This document shows positions 10,346-22,973 of a stretch of DNA of 64,000 bases, piece after piece. The stretch lies in contig NC_134456.1 of NCBI RefSeq assembly GCF_047948215.1, positions 77,490,515 through 77,554,514 on the forward strand, read 5' to 3'. Positions within the stretch are counted from its first letter, which is position 1. Every line of letters begins with the position of its first letter. The notes below the pieces were generated by a model. That model had not been told where the DNA came from. It worked only from the letters and a program-made list of their open reading frames with translations, and ran no database searches. This DNA comes from Lycorma delicatula (lineage: Eukaryota > Arthropoda > Insecta > Hemiptera > Fulgoridae). Position numbers and translations under genes: made by a program.

Positions 10346-11840
10346 TTTATGCTGCACTTTCAAAAACCGTGATAAACAATTACATAATTTTGGAATGTAG
10401 TCTTAATTATTTTTATCGATTTTTTAAATGGACAGCTGGATAAAACTCGAAGAAATTGCGTCTTTAAAAAAAAAAAATATCTTTTTCATAGATGATTTGT
10501 TGAGAGTTTCAATTTAATTGATTTACGTTTTGTCTATTTCTCAGTACCATTTACAGGATGGGTAAATTTAAATCAGTTTTAGCTAATGATTTATGATTTC
10601 TTAGAAACTTTTTTGGATATTGAAATATTTTTATTTATTATTCCATAATAATAATTATTTACAAGTGATATATTATTTAAATAATAATATCCTCAGCCAA
10701 TTTTATGCTACAGGCTATTTCAAATATATTAAATCTCGCTGTCACAAATCATACGGTTTCAGAATTTATCAGATTTTATAACATTTATTTACTTTGATCT
10801 GTAGATTTTTTTTTAATAATAATTTATAAAACTCGATATTTTTATTTTTTTAAACGTTTTATTTTAGTATTAAAGTATTTTCAAAGTTAATTTTAAATTT
10901 AAATTAATCCAAAGTAAATAATAGCATTAGTGTTTTGATATTTGTTTCAACAAAATCTTACTATATTTAAAAAAAAATTAATTTATATAATTGTGAAATA
11001 AAGTACAATTGAAACGTCCAAAAATAAATGAAAATCTAAGTTAGACGTTTAACGTAAGTTGGACGTTTATTTTTGAAACGTCCAAAAATAAATAAATAAA
11101 GTAAGTATAAATCTGCGTATTTATTTTTTTTAAATTTAATGATTCTTAAAATAAACGCTTAAAAAATAGCAGTATGTTTCTTTTTGAAATCGGTAGTTGA
11201 CAAAGTAGTACAATATATTTTTTAATTAGTTGCTACTCGATATATCAATTGATTCGTATGATATTCCGGGAGTATTCAGCTACCTAGTATAACTTTGATT
11301 CGTTGCCCGTAGGATATTTCACATTCGCGTAATGAGTGATAAATGGATCGTCAGGTAAGAGAATGTTGTTAGAAGATACTTAATAACAAAATCTAACTAC
11401 AGCTAGACAACACTTTGGAGCCAGTTTCAACCTATAGACTTCTCGCAAGAAAGAGTTAGAACTAACCATCTGCCTCTCTCTGACCAATATTATATTAGCC
11501 AGTATTTTGTTTTTGAATCAGCAGTTTAACGCTCGAGAACTTTCTGATAATTTTTCTTTATCTTCTTGATTTACCTGATTTTCCTCGGTAAAAATAAGTA
11601 AATTAAAATAAATAAATTTCCGAAGATTAATTTAAAAAACAAGATAAAAATTACTTATTTTCTTTTTAATAATAATAAAAGGAGATTCAATGAGACAGTT
11701 TCTGTAGTATAACATAAGATATATGTTAACCCTTCTGCAGACAAACCCGTGTCGAGAGTTACCTTTACAATAATATTTTATCATGTGAAACAAAAATTTT
11801 GAGATACACCGCCAGCAACTTCAAATAACAGTAACAATCT
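10346..11840. other. AT-rich non-coding, short repeated motif
   Basis: The motif gaaacgtccaaaaataaa occurs twice (about 11012 and 11076), with an inverted partial copy (gacgtttatttttgaaacg) between them. No gene was recognised. Confidence 0.4.
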
Positions 11841-11934
11841 GCGAGAGGTTATCTTTAAAGTAAAGACCGTTTCACTGTAAAAAAAGTTATTCTGAAAACT
11901 TTATAAATTTTTTATTTCCCTTAAAATACATACC

Positions 11935-13345
11935 TTATACAAGTTCTCTATATAATCACCACATGAATTAAGACATTTATCGCAGAGGTATACACCAGCT
12001 TCAATATACCCTCGTCGTATGGCGGCCTGTCAATTTAGCCACTTATTAATAGCATTTTTAAGTTTATCGTCACTCGCGAATCGTTTACCACTCAAAAATT
12101 CTTTCAATTTTCCAAACAAATGGTAATCAGAAGGAGCTAAGTCCGGATAATTATAATTTCCCATCCGAATGTGCTTAGTAAATCACGTGTCGGACCCGCA
12201 ACATGTGGACGTACATTTCGTGCAACAGGACGACGCCGTCGGTCAGCCGCCACGTCGCCGATTTTGAATGGCGCGCCGTAACTTACGTAGAGTTTCGCAG
12301 TAGACTTCTGCATTTATAGTCGTTCCACGTGGCATAAAATCAATCAGCAGTATGCCAAACCGATCCCAATAGACTGTGGCTTGACATTTTTCTGTCTGGT
12401 TGGTGATTGAGGATGACGCCATTCACTTGACTTCTTTCTGGTGTGTAATACGAAATTCACGTTTCATCGCCGGTAACAACCCAATTAAGGAACCATCACC
12501 TTTTTCTGTGTAGCGCATCAAAAATTCCAAAGCAGTTCACATTTAAGGTGAATATGCATATTAATTTGTATGAGAATAACAATTATCTAGATCTAAACAA
12601 TTTAAGTTTTAAAGCGCACATTATCTACACCGTATGCAGGAAATTCCCTCTCTTTCCTTTACATCGTTATCCTTTACCTTCTCTTGTATTCTATCTCCGT
12701 CTCTTTATCTCCTGTTTATTACCCAACCGGTCACCCGGTTGGATGTCCTGAAAAGTCCAAATCCAAAAAAATTGTATTTTGGACTATTTCTTAACTGCAG
12801 TAATAAACTCTCATTGAGAGTTTTTCAACAATATATCATAACTGATACTTATTTTCATTAAGCAGATCCCATTTTTTTTGTGACGTTCCGTTAAGACATG
12901 CGACACCCAACGTGCACAAACCTTTCTGAAATTGGTCATGAACAGTGCGACCGATAACATTACGTAAAAGAAAATTACGTAAAAGAAGATCCAGATCGGA
13001 AATCGTTGAGCGACGATCTTTTCTGATTTCATCATCGGCGCATTTCAACAAGCCCTCGGGGATTATCGAGGGCCTCCCTACATGATCTTCATCGTGTACA
13101 CTAATTCTATTATTTCTAAACCTTTCACACTATTTCCGATCGTTTCTTTCATTCATTATGTTATCATCATACTCAGCAACCAACTGCTTATGAATTTCAG
13201 TCAGCTTAACGTTTTGATGGTTTAAAAAACATATGACTCCACGTATTTCACAGTTGGCGGCAAAATCGATTTTTCCATTCATTTTATAAAGTAATAACTC
13301 ACACGTAATCAAAGATAGTACAACGCGACAACTTACAGGCAACAA
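11935..13345 (-). pseudogene. Mariner transposase pseudogene
   Basis: Cut-and-paste transposase of the mariner family, decayed. In order on the minus strand: an N-terminal helix-turn-helix region beginning at the ATG near 13281 (MNGKIDFAANCEIRGVICFL, then LTEIHKQLVAEY); a linker VHDEDHVGRPS; RRSTISDL; LCARWV near LTERHKK; the first catalytic aspartate motif VVTGDET at about 12462-12480; TVYWDRFGILLIDF; RGTTINAEVYCETLRKLRRA; a damaged second motif; then YPDLAPSDYHLFGKLKEF with the third aspartate (about 12100-12165); and a C-terminal CLN.CGDYIE. Several frameshifts and stops separate these blocks, and an insertion splits the gene between KKNGI and the first catalytic motif. It cannot produce an active protein. 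Confidence 0.9.
12546..12858 (+). mobile_element. Chimeric insertion (repeat G plus part of B) in mariner
   Basis: Repeat G copy 2 (12551-12713) runs into a short hairpin (aaccggtcacccggtt) and then a B fragment (about 12745-12858: ccaaatccaaaaaaattgta, cttaactgcagtaataaact, ctcattgagag). The mariner reading resumes on both sides. Possible TAA or TA duplication at the edges. G and B appear fused here but separate at 7.6 and 8.3 kb. Confidence 0.75.
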
Positions 13346-13445
13346 TGAAGTGTATGCATTACTCGCGGGGCCATGAACGACACAGGTTCTCCAACCTTAA
13401 GGAGAGAAATTTCCCAGTGGTCTTTACTTTAGAGATATCCCTCGT

Positions 13446-14800
13446 ATAAATATTGTAATCCTAAAATAGTAATTTTTTAACAATTTCTTCAGTAATTATA
13501 TTAGAATAATAAAATTTTAATTTCATCGATTTCTAGTTACTATACCATCAAGAGAGCATCGTATTATTCTCTAGAGTTTCTTGATTTCTTTATATGATTA
13601 AGTAAAAATTTGTACACTTTAGAACCATAAAGATACTTAACCATATTTACTTGCTGTGTAGTTCGACATGTACTATTTATGTTTGTATTACAGTTATACT
13701 GATATTTTATGCCGTATAACATTTCTGGCAGACATTTTAATTGACAAATTATATGAATGGTCTTTACGTTTAAATTTAAGCCGTGTTTGATTAAGGACCA
13801 CCTAATTCATAAAAGATCTTCTTTAATATTTTATTTAGTATTCAATTTTAGCATCATCTTCTATAGCTGTGTTACCTACAAGGATGGTCACTCTATACAA
13901 ATGTAATATACACAATAAACGTTTGTTCTTATTTTATAATAAAAGTAAAACTTTAAAATATCTAACTTGTGTATAGGATTATCTAAGCAATAACTTTATT
14001 GAAACACTTTTTATATAAATAATTATTTAAATTAATATTAACCCATTCAATAATTAATTTATTATTCATATAAATCAATAAAGTAAATTAGATATTTATT
14101 TATTATGTGCACGTTCTCTATTAATTTAAATGTACTGAGTAGCTGACCAGATATTAATTTTACACAAATATCTGAAAACTGAAAAGATTATATTCATTTC
14201 TCAACTCTAAATTCTTGCTATTGAGAATTGGTTGAAAAATTTCCTAGTTTAAATCCATAAAATTATCTGAATTAGCCATAACCGAGCAAGGCCCACGAAA
14301 TAATCGTTAGTGGATTTCGTTGGTGTTTATTCTGTTTGTATAACAAAATTAATTACTCCATTCTATATTTCTTTGCCGGTGAGATAATGAAATGATAGAG
14401 TTTTCATTTCATTAATCGAACAGAATTGTAAAAATAATCGGAAAATGGGTTTTTATTAAGATAACAGATTATTGATTGTTACGTTGTATACAATTTTGCT
14501 ATAGAAAGCGGTTTATTTTAAAAATCAATTATAAGTCAATTTTGAAATAACTGAATTACAAATTTTAGGATCCGTAAGAATATTAATTAGTAGTTTCTTT
14601 CTCTCTAAATAAAGTACTATTATTTATCAGTACAATTAAATTTTAAGGTTAATATGTTATGAACCAACTTAGCATTAAAATCACAAGTGTAATTTTAGGT
14701 TCAACCTACATTAATGTCAATATATGATGAAATGGATTGCGGTAGAAAACATACTGAAATTATCCTTTCACAGTAACATTACATTTTGGTATTTAATTTT
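13446..14800. other. AT-rich spacer
   Basis: No ORF, inverted repeat or known element was seen. Confidence 0.5.
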
Positions 14801-15438
14801 TACTTCCTTGTACGAAGTAAAGGATTTATTGTGATCACGAACGATTTCCGTTTTCAAATTTCAACGAAAATATCCATTTTGACCATCCCTGATCCATTTT
14901 GCCTAGTTTCGGCGTGACGTCTGTACGTACGTATGTATATCGCATAACTTTAAAACGATTAGCCGTAGGATGTTGAAAAATTGAATTTAGGACTGTTGTA
15001 ACATCTGGTTGTGCACTTTTTTTTTAATTGCAATCAACTGATCTAAAAGTATCCTGAAAAGCCCAAATCCAAAAAAATTGAATTTTGGACTATTTCTTAA
15101 CTGCAGTAATAAGCTCTCATTGAAAGCTTTTCAAGGATATATCATAAGTGGTACATATTTTGATTAGTTCTAGAGTTATAGCTAAATAAAATTTTAATTA
15201 ATAAAATATTTGGATCTAACAAGGGTTCACCTCCTTTTTTAATTTAAATATATTGATTTATTAATACTTTATTAATCTCTGACTGTAAAAAAAATTACGA
15301 TTCAGCAATAATAATAAAAAAAAAGTATCAGAAGTTATTAATGAAATAAAATTTTATGTACTTTTCATTAACAAAAAAATGTGTATGTGTAATTTAATAG
15401 GCGTACAAGGAAGTCATGTGGTGTCCCCATCAGATTTT
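14801..15438 (+). repeat. Repeat B, near full length
   Basis: Starts tacttccttgtacgaagtaa and ends cgtacaaggaagtcatgtgg..ccatcagatttt. The first 13 bases (acttccttgtacg) are the exact complement of cgtacaaggaagt near the 3' end, giving a 13-bp terminal inverted repeat, although about 22 bp beyond it (a small hairpin atgtgg..ccacat in other copies) is also shared between copies. No ORF. Likely a non-autonomous DNA element. Confidence 0.85.
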
Positions 15439-16189
15439 ATGAAAATAAAAATGGAATGTTTATAACATGTTTATTGTATAATGATCAAAAATAGAAATTT
15501 CTTGTTTATCATTTGTTTTCATTATTTTTCTTGCATAAAGGTCATTTACAAAGGTTTAGTACCATGTGGCTCAGTGTAAAATCCTATAAACGTTTTTTTT
15601 CTTCTTTTTTTCATGTAAATAATGCAATATGCTTTATGAAATATATTTTTAAAATTTAGAATTTTTAAGCGAAATAATATCAGTTTTTACTGTTAATTTT
15701 TCGCAGAAGTTACTTTTGAATCAAATTAACTAGTGAAATTACAAAAAAAAAAAAAAATACAATTTGGATATTGTCGAAATTTTTTCATTACGTCATTAGA
15801 GTTTATATTTATATTCCAAGTCATTATAAAGGATTTCCATTTTTGAGACAATTTTACGATATAGCACAAATGTTTTTTTATGCTTATTAAACTTTATGTC
15901 AATAGGGTAGTAAAGAGGATTTAAGAAAAAAATTACGTGAGCCTTTTTGTATAGTCGTGTGCGGAATATTGAAGAACATTATATTGATTGTGTTTTAATA
16001 TTTATTCGGGGGGGGGGGGGGGGGAGAGGCTCAGAACTTTCCAGCGAGCTTTCTACCCGAATACATTTATACATAAGAAGCAATTAATTTCTTTTTACCT
16101 TTAAATAATATTTTATTTTTTATTTTCCCAACGTGTACGTTGCAATCTGCTCAGCTAGTGAACAATAAGCAACTCCCGCCGCGATCCAG
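15439..16189. other. AT-rich spacer with a G homopolymer
   Basis: No gene was seen. Contains the 17-base G run described separately. Confidence 0.5.
16008..16024 (+). repeat. Poly-G run (17 bases)
   Basis: Seventeen consecutive G in an otherwise AT-rich region. Its length could be affected by sequencing or assembly error. Confidence 0.85.
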
Positions 16190-16965
16190 TGAGATAAGGA
16201 TGATACGTAATACATATCATATGAGGTGTAGTCTTGTGACCGACCATTCCTGAGATATGTAGCCTAATGTATACGTTGAGAATTCTAAGGTTCAAATCTT
16301 AGTAAAGGTTACCTTTATTCGGATTTGAATACTAGATCTTGGATACCGGTGTTCTTTGGTGGTTGGGTTTCAATTAACCACAAATTTCAGTAAATGTCTA
16401 TCTGAGACTATACAAGATACAGTAGTCTCCACGCAACGGCGAGATTAGATCAGCCTGCGCGTCACTGCTATACTATTGTTCTCTAAACATTGGCACACCA
16501 TGATTAGTCACCTCTTAGTAGCAAAAACATGATACAACTTTTTTTTTTTCGGCCACTCCAAGGTCGCCGTTACTTGGTGGCGACTGTACGTCCGTGCATA
16601 TCATCCTCATTCATTCGCTGAAGTAACAATTTACGGTGGTTTCGGAGGCTAAACAGAAAAAAGAGAACTTATACGATGCAATCTGTTAAACTAATGAACA
16701 GTAAGCCCCCCAGCTCAGTGAGATGAGGATGATATGTAAGATATGTTAATGAGGTATAATCTTGTACAGATTCAGGTCGACCATTCCTGTGATGAGTAGT
16801 TAATTGAACCCTAACCGCCAAAGTACACCGGTATTCATTGTCTAGTATTCAAATCCATATAAAAGCAACTAGATTTTACTAGGAATCGAAGTTCTAAACT
16901 GAAAATCAACTGTTAAATGATTTACGCGACTAGTTAACCACTAGATCCATCCCGGTGGGCTTTAA
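16190..16965. mobile_element. Cluster of SINE-2 fragments in both orientations
   Basis: Four pieces: a minus fragment (16190-16265); a plus fragment with the middle block taccggtgttctttggtggt (about 16280-16430); a plus 3' tail (about 16590-16665: tcatcctcattcattcgctg, ggaggctaaacag); and an inverted, nearly complete copy (about 16710-16965) that ends at the tRNA-like head (gactagttaaccactagatc). All match the full SINE-2 copies at 37440 and 51918. Confidence 0.8.
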
Positions 16966-17439
16966 ATAATGTATTATTAATTTTCGATTAAATTTATTTG
17001 TTTAAATGTAATTAGGATATCTACGTATATTATTTTCATTTTTTATAGAAAAATAATTAAAATATTTTATTTTTGCAATAGTCTAGAAAATTACATCTAA
17101 TACGTAGAATATAATCATTTGTAAAATTTTTTTTTCTATTTAGTTTTTACTTGAATTTTTTTTTTCTTTTAACGTTTACTTCTCCCGTTGAAATCTATGG
17201 TTTGTTAGAACGATATCTGAGAAAGCGCTACGTTGAGAAATTAAAGAATTTATTAAATAATAATTAAATAGAAAAAAAAAAAATTTATTTATTCAGCTTA
17301 ATAAGGATATACAAAAAGTGGATGTTAACGCTTATAGTCACATTACATCCCTTCAGATGAGTTTGAAGCTGTTAATAACTTATTTATGATAAAGAAAAAA
17401 AAATATTTGATCATCTTATTTTACGCTCTACTCACTTTT
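16966..17439. other. AT-rich spacer
   Basis: Nothing recognised. Confidence 0.45.
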
Positions 17440-17532
17440 CTGTTTACTAATGCACAAGACTACACTCTCATATATCATATCTTCTGAAATAATACCTTAT
17501 GGTGATTCCCGGAGGCTAAACAGGAAAAAAAT
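17440..17532 (+). mobile_element. SINE-2 3' end fragment
   Basis: Contains tgcacaagactacactctca, a degraded ctgaaataatacctta and ggaggctaaacaggaaaaa, the shared SINE tail. Confidence 0.75.
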
Positions 17533-17882
17533 GCAAACTCATTTTATTACTGAAAAACGGAATTTCAAGAAAAACTAAAAGAAAACTACAGGTGTAGATA
17601 AAAAATTTTATTAAATATTTTTGCGCTACTGCAAATAATAAACAAACACTCTCGTAGGAAAACGATTAGCCAGCATATATTACCTTATGAGCAGCAATTC
17701 ACCTTGTATTCTAGGTCACGTAGTTGTTATTAATAAAACTTTTTTGTAAAATTTAATGTTGAAGTTAGTTGAAAAACCTAATGAAAGAACGTAAGTTCAT
17801 TCTCATGATAACGGTTAATTTTAATTAATAGATACATATTCTAATTCTGCTTATCAACACGAACACAGTGGTATTGTTATTT
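17533..17882. other. AT-rich spacer
   Basis: Nothing recognised between the SINE-2 tail and repeat D. Confidence 0.45.
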
Positions 17883-18105
17883 TTACACGACTGCCTAAAA
17901 AGAAATTTATAGTATTTAGGGTATATGTATATATATTTTTTCCATCGTAGCAGCTCAACGGCTGAACCGGTTTAGATGTATGACCTTAACTGTTCTGAGA
18001 CGACTAGTTAACCACTAGACCACCTCATTACCACTAGAACCGCCCTACGGGTTGGAACTATTACGTTACCGGGAGTGTTATAGGCTGTATAAATATACAT
18101 ATATT
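17883..18105 (+). repeat. Repeat D, copy 1, with SINE-head insert
   Basis: Begins ttacacgactgcc and passes cgtagcagctcaacggctga, accggtttagatgtatgacc, then about 55 bp related to the inverted SINE-2 head (gactagttaaccactagacc), then returns to D with gttggaactattacgttacc and gggagtgttataggctgtat. Other copies: 18372, 27779 and 31385. Confidence 0.75.
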
Positions 18106-18371
18106 ATGTTTACTTGTAACTAAAAGCCCACAAAAAATCATATATACGATTCTAAATCGATAATCGGTAGTATTTTCAGTATCGATTTTTTATATCGAAA
18201 ATAGTTGTGTTTTAAGATAGGTACGATATTAAATGAATGAATTACGTTAGCAAATTGTATTAATTTATTTTTGTAGCGCAGTGGTACGGTTTCATAAAAA
18301 CATTTAATTTGTCTTTACATAAAAATACCCGAAGATTTCCATAAAAATTATGGAAAATTATAATGATTATT

Positions 18372-18545
18372 ATTACACGACTGCCAAAAAGGATTGTAAT
18401 GTATTTAGGGTGTATGTATGTATGTTGTGTTTGTTTCATGGTAGCAACCCAACGGCTGAACCGATTTAGTTGTATGATCCCGCGTTGGAATACTTTCGTT
18501 TCGTTACTGGGAGTATCATAGGCTGAATAAATATACGTATATATA
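18372..18545 (+). repeat. Repeat D, copy 2
   Basis: Uninterrupted copy of about 170 bp: ttacacgactgccaaaaagg, agcaacccaacggctgaacc, tactgggagtatcataggct. It allows the insert in copy 1 to be recognised. Confidence 0.8.
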
Positions 18546-18629
18546 TGTTTAAGTAAATATAAAAAATTAGAAAAAAAAAATTATAGTATATACAAAATTG
18601 TCATCCGCACGCTCTTTAATTATCTTATA

Positions 18630-19030
18630 TTAGTAACCTGCACCTATGAGTCGTGGCGGTGACTGAAACCCACCCTAGCTTGGGGCTCTTGTAGGCCCCC
18701 CCATCGGGTTCCCCCTTGCATCACCGGGACGTTCTGACCTTCTGCTTCTGGAGGGCCCGATAATTCCTCCGCAAGAGGGCTACCCTTCCCGTTCTACTTC
18801 TAAACATATTCTGGGTATGCTCCCACTCATACTCCTCCATCCAGCCCTCAGCAATCATACCTCCCATCATACCTTGAGGTCCCTAATGCTTTATCGAATG
18901 CCCCGACTTTATCCACTCTTGCGTGTGGTTAAAAACGCCCTCAGCAATAGGGCTGCCCCCTGGCCCTATACGGTCCCACGTTTCGTTGTCCTGGCGATCT
19001 TATTTTTTTCGACATTCCAAAGAGCAATGT
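18630..19030. other. GC-rich relic of unknown origin
   Basis: An abrupt compositional island with C-rich runs (taggcccccccatcgggttc, ctggccctatacggtcccac). The composition suggests a retrotransposon or a captured fragment, but no protein family was recognised in any frame. A 104-codon plus-strand ORF (18817-19131) across part of it has no recognisable motif and ends in AT-rich sequence. Confidence 0.4.
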
Positions 19031-19130
19031 ATATCACCCGCACGCGCTCTGAATGTGCTCATTTGAAAATTAAATACGAATATCAAAAAGCGTACCCAAA
19101 AGGTACCGAAAAGACATGCTATTTTTTTTA

Positions 19131-19956
19131 GTTATTTATGGCGGTCGTCTTTTTTAATTTTTAACAGATTTAAAACTTGTTCAAATTATTATTTCTGGCT
19201 GAAGACGGAAGTACATGGAAATTGAAAGATAACCGTTGGTTTAAAATAATTGAAATTTGGCGAGGACAAATATAACTATCAGATAGAAAATAGTAAAATT
19301 TTTAGAATCATTTTGAGCGTTTCACACTTTCATTAAAATACAGTAAAGTAAAAAAGGGTATTCTGCTTTTATATATTCTCTCAGGTTTTTGAAAACTTTA
19401 TCGGTAATGAAACTAAACCGGTTGGTTTAAAAAAATTACTTCACCTTTTTATGTTATTACGAAGAAAGTTATCAATCTTCGATTTTATTTTCAACCATAC
19501 AGCGTAACTGAACTTAAGATTGTAGTACCTCAACACCGAATTTGCTCTGTAAATCTATTCTTGAACCGATTAGATAAAAACGTTTTTTTTTTGTTCAAAT
19601 ACGGTATTTGTTTCAGATAATTATTGTAGATTATTTTTGTTCAAAATTTATTTTTTATCTTATTTATTCCTGAATTAATACTAACCAATGATAGCATTTA
19701 AAAGTTATTTCGTAAAGCGTCTCGTGAAAGAAACTTCTCATTTCTTTTTAAATTATTTTTCTTCCTTAATTTCTAGCTTTTTAAGTTCTAAACTTTTCTG
19801 ATGTTTGTAAAAGTATATATAAAAATGACTATTTTCTTTAAAGGAAAATCTATTATATTATAATTTCCACTGCTTAAGATTCTCAAAGATTATTTCCGTG
19901 AAAAATTGACTAAATTTTACGAGTTTTATTTTTGAAAGGTAAAAAACTTTACAGTA
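19131..19956. other. AT-rich spacer
   Basis: Nothing recognised. Confidence 0.45.
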
Positions 19957-20592
19957 ATTTTTACTTTCTTGTACAAAGTAAAGGAAGTATTGTGATTGCG
20001 AAAAATTTCGGTTATCAGATTTCAATGGAAATATCAATTTTAATCATCCTTGAAACCATTTTGACTAGTTTTGGCGTGATGTCTTTACACAGATACGTAT
20101 GTATCTCGCATAACTGAAAAACCATTAGCTGTATGATGTTGAAATTTTGGATTTAGGACAATTGTAACATGTAGTTGTGCACTTCTCCATTTTATTGTAA
20201 TCGATTGAACCAAAAGTGTCCAAAAAAGCCCAAAATCCGAAACAAAATTGGATTTTGGACCTTTTCTTAACTGCAGTAATCAGCCCTCATTGAGAGCTTT
20301 CCAATGACACATCATACGTGGTACTTATTTTCATTGGTTCCAAAGTTATAGTCAAATAAGACTATAAGACTATAAATACTATAATATAAGTCAAATAAGA
20401 CTATAATTACTGAAATATTAGGATCATACAAAGAAAAGGCACTCGGTTCAAATCCGACTTTTTTTTTAACTTTTTTTTAAAATTAAATGTATTGATTTAT
20501 TGATAATTATTAATCTCTGATTGAAAAAAATGCGTACATGTAATTTAATAGACGTACAAGGAATTCATGTGGTGTGCAGATAAGATTTTTAA
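19957..20592 (+). repeat. Repeat B, near full length
   Basis: Starts tactttcttgtacaaagtaa and ends gacgtacaaggaattcatgt..gataagattt. It carries a local duplication around 20350-20412 (tcaaataagactata repeated), which lengthens the central block. Confidence 0.85.
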
Positions 20593-21629
20593 AGAAAATT
20601 GTAGACATTTATAAATAATAAAGGTATAAAAAAGTTGCTTTAAATTGATCAATGTATGAAATTTTTCATACAAACAAATCCCCACAATACAATACGCACC
20701 AAATACAGCCACCAATACAATAATAATTGTGTGGCAATAAGATCAGCCTCTGTCTTTAGGCGAATGGGTCGTTTTTTTTTGTAATCTGAGTTTTGATCGG
20801 ATTTAACTATTGGCAGTTAGTTATTAATTGTCTATATATGTTTCAATGCATAACTTTGAAAATTATTTCAGGTACTTTTAAATGCCTTTCTTTTAACAAC
20901 AATAAAAAACATATTAAAAAAATATTATTCAGTTAGTAATTTTAGAAAGATTTTTGTAGAAGACTGCTGATGTGGAAAAATATCAGTTGATGCTACATTT
21001 CTATTTTTTTTTTTAATGTTTTGCTTAACGTTATAAAAACCGGACATAAAATTTTGTGCAGTTATATATAGAAAATAATGTACTGTACGTACGTACAGAT
21101 TATATAGATCAACTTGATCTGTTGTAGAGAAATTTCTCTAAACATAAAAATAAAACAATAAGCTAGATATGAGGTACAACTTACGTTTGTAAATTATAAT
21201 GTCCTACATTTTTTTGTTTTATTTTAGCTTTTTGGTTGTGAGGTCATATCGGCTTAATAACTTTAAGCCTGCATTTTAAATCTGTAATACATTTTTCCAT
21301 TAAAACTTTAAAGCGGATCGAATGTGTTTTTATATTCATACAAGAATCGTACTCGAAAAATATTAAACCTACGGAGAATGCGAAATAGAATAGAATGAAA
21401 AATAATATCATATTGATTCTCAGAAAGCGTTTGGATCTAATAAAAAAAAAAGAAAAACAAACATTTACAAATACAAGTCATTGTTTATATTTCAACGTCA
21501 TCTGCAAAATTATTACATTAAATTCCATGAAAAAATTGATACTAATGTTGTTGTCATATAGATTTAAATAAACTTGTATTATTTTCAAGATAATATTTAT
21601 GAATTTACGTTACTTACATTAAGGTCGAT
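20593..21629. other. AT-rich spacer
   Basis: No gene or window-internal repeat. A short CA-rich patch lies near 20680-20720. Confidence 0.45.
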
Positions 21630-22440
21630 TTGAAAAGAAAGCTACCTATTGTAATGGGTACCATGATTAGACTTCCGAAAAATTTCGACATATCTTCGCG
21701 TTTCACATCCCCCAGACCCCAAAACCACCGTCAGTTCAAACGTTTACATATACATTTATAAATGTATATATATATATATATATATATATAAATATTACTT
21801 TGATTATTTAGTTCACTTTATTGTAGACACGATAACTGCCGTAGTTTTGCTCCAATCACGTTCAAATTGAATCATAAGATGTAACGACCCAAAATCTTGA
21901 TGGAGTTCGTGATTGGGAAAAATCGGATCAGGGTGATAGAAATGGAGAGGCTTTTTCGAAAAAACAAAATATCGCTATAACTTTCTTATTAAGTAAAATA
22001 TCGAATTCGTTTAAAGTTCCTACTGTTTTTTGGATGATGGCCTAAAACGTATATACGTAAAATTTTTTGATATCACCAACCATTGGCTCAGGAGGTAGAA
22101 AAAATGGGGTTTCGAAGACAAAAACATCATCTCTCTTAATAAGCACAGTATCGAATCGGTTTAAAGTGGTCGTTATTTCTCTAAACAATATCTAAAACAT
22201 TTGTCTGAAACAATTGTTGATAGGACCAACCCCTACGGCAAGGTATGACCAAACTATTGCTGGAATTGTAAGATGGGGCTTGTCATATGTTAAACATGTG
22301 AAACTTTTTTTCACATGTAATCATTGTTGTATTGTGTAAATTTGAAGTTTTTGTTAATTTTAAGGTGGAAATCTTTTTATATCCCCTACTTAGCACCGGT
22401 GAATTCTACCTCCGCCTTCCGGTGTGCCGAAAGGGATTTT
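21630..22440 (-). repeat. Dispersed repeat A, inverted copy
   Basis: Reverse-complement counterpart of 618-1332: starts agctacctattgtaatgggt and ends ccggtgtgccgaaaggg. Contains a TA microsatellite (about 21768-21790) and a segment near 21897-21960 (gggaaaaatcggatcaggg) that is absent from copy 1. Confidence 0.85.
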
Positions 22441-22973
22441 TTTTCAAAATAAACATTTTGAATAATTAAAAAATAATTTTTTGGAAATAAATATTTGTTT
22501 TGTTTTTTTTAATATATATTTTGCTTTACGTTTGTGCAATTTCTATTTTATTTTAGTGTAAGCTTATTGAAATTACTGAGGAATGAATAATAAGTAAATT
22601 CTATTAAATAAAAAAAACCTATTTATTTTTATTGTTTATAAAATATTATTGAATTTACCGTTAATCAATAGCCTATTATTTTAATGAGAAAGGACTGATT
22701 GCTACCAAACTTCATTACTGTTCGGAGGTACAGCAAGACCACCACCACGTTTTTATTTATCTTATAGAGGAACAGAGAATCGTGACTAGGATTCATTTTC
22801 TGAATCCTAGGTTTCTGAAAATATTGTTTGTCAAATGTTTCGATTCGATTTACCGATAAAAATACCTTGTATCTCTAGTAGTGTCAAAATTATTCTTTAT
22901 AAAAATAAATTTTATGTAAAAAATTCAATTTAACAACGGAATTTATATATAGTTATTCGAGAATTGTACAGGT
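22441..22973. other. AT-rich spacer
   Basis: Nothing recognised. Confidence 0.4.

Larger units (their letters stand above)
11841..13445 (-). mobile_element. Mariner element (dead), with an insertion
   Basis: Terminal inverted repeats gcgagaggttatctttaaag.. at 11841-11870 and its relative ending at 13445 (acgagggatatctctaaagt on the minus strand). They share a perfect core ctaaagtaaagacc apart from one base. The right end is followed by TA. Subtracting the roughly 310-bp insertion at 12546-12858 leaves about 1.29 kb, the usual mariner length. The transposase relic inside reads on the minus strand. Confidence 0.9.

Noticed and set aside
14801..15438. Repeat B as a Helitron because of the 3' hairpin
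   Set aside because: No CTRR terminus after the hairpin and a 13-bp TIR is present; the class is left open.
18817..19131. 104-codon ORF as a gene
   Set aside because: It crosses a GC island into AT-rich sequence, with no motif and a composition break inside the ORF.
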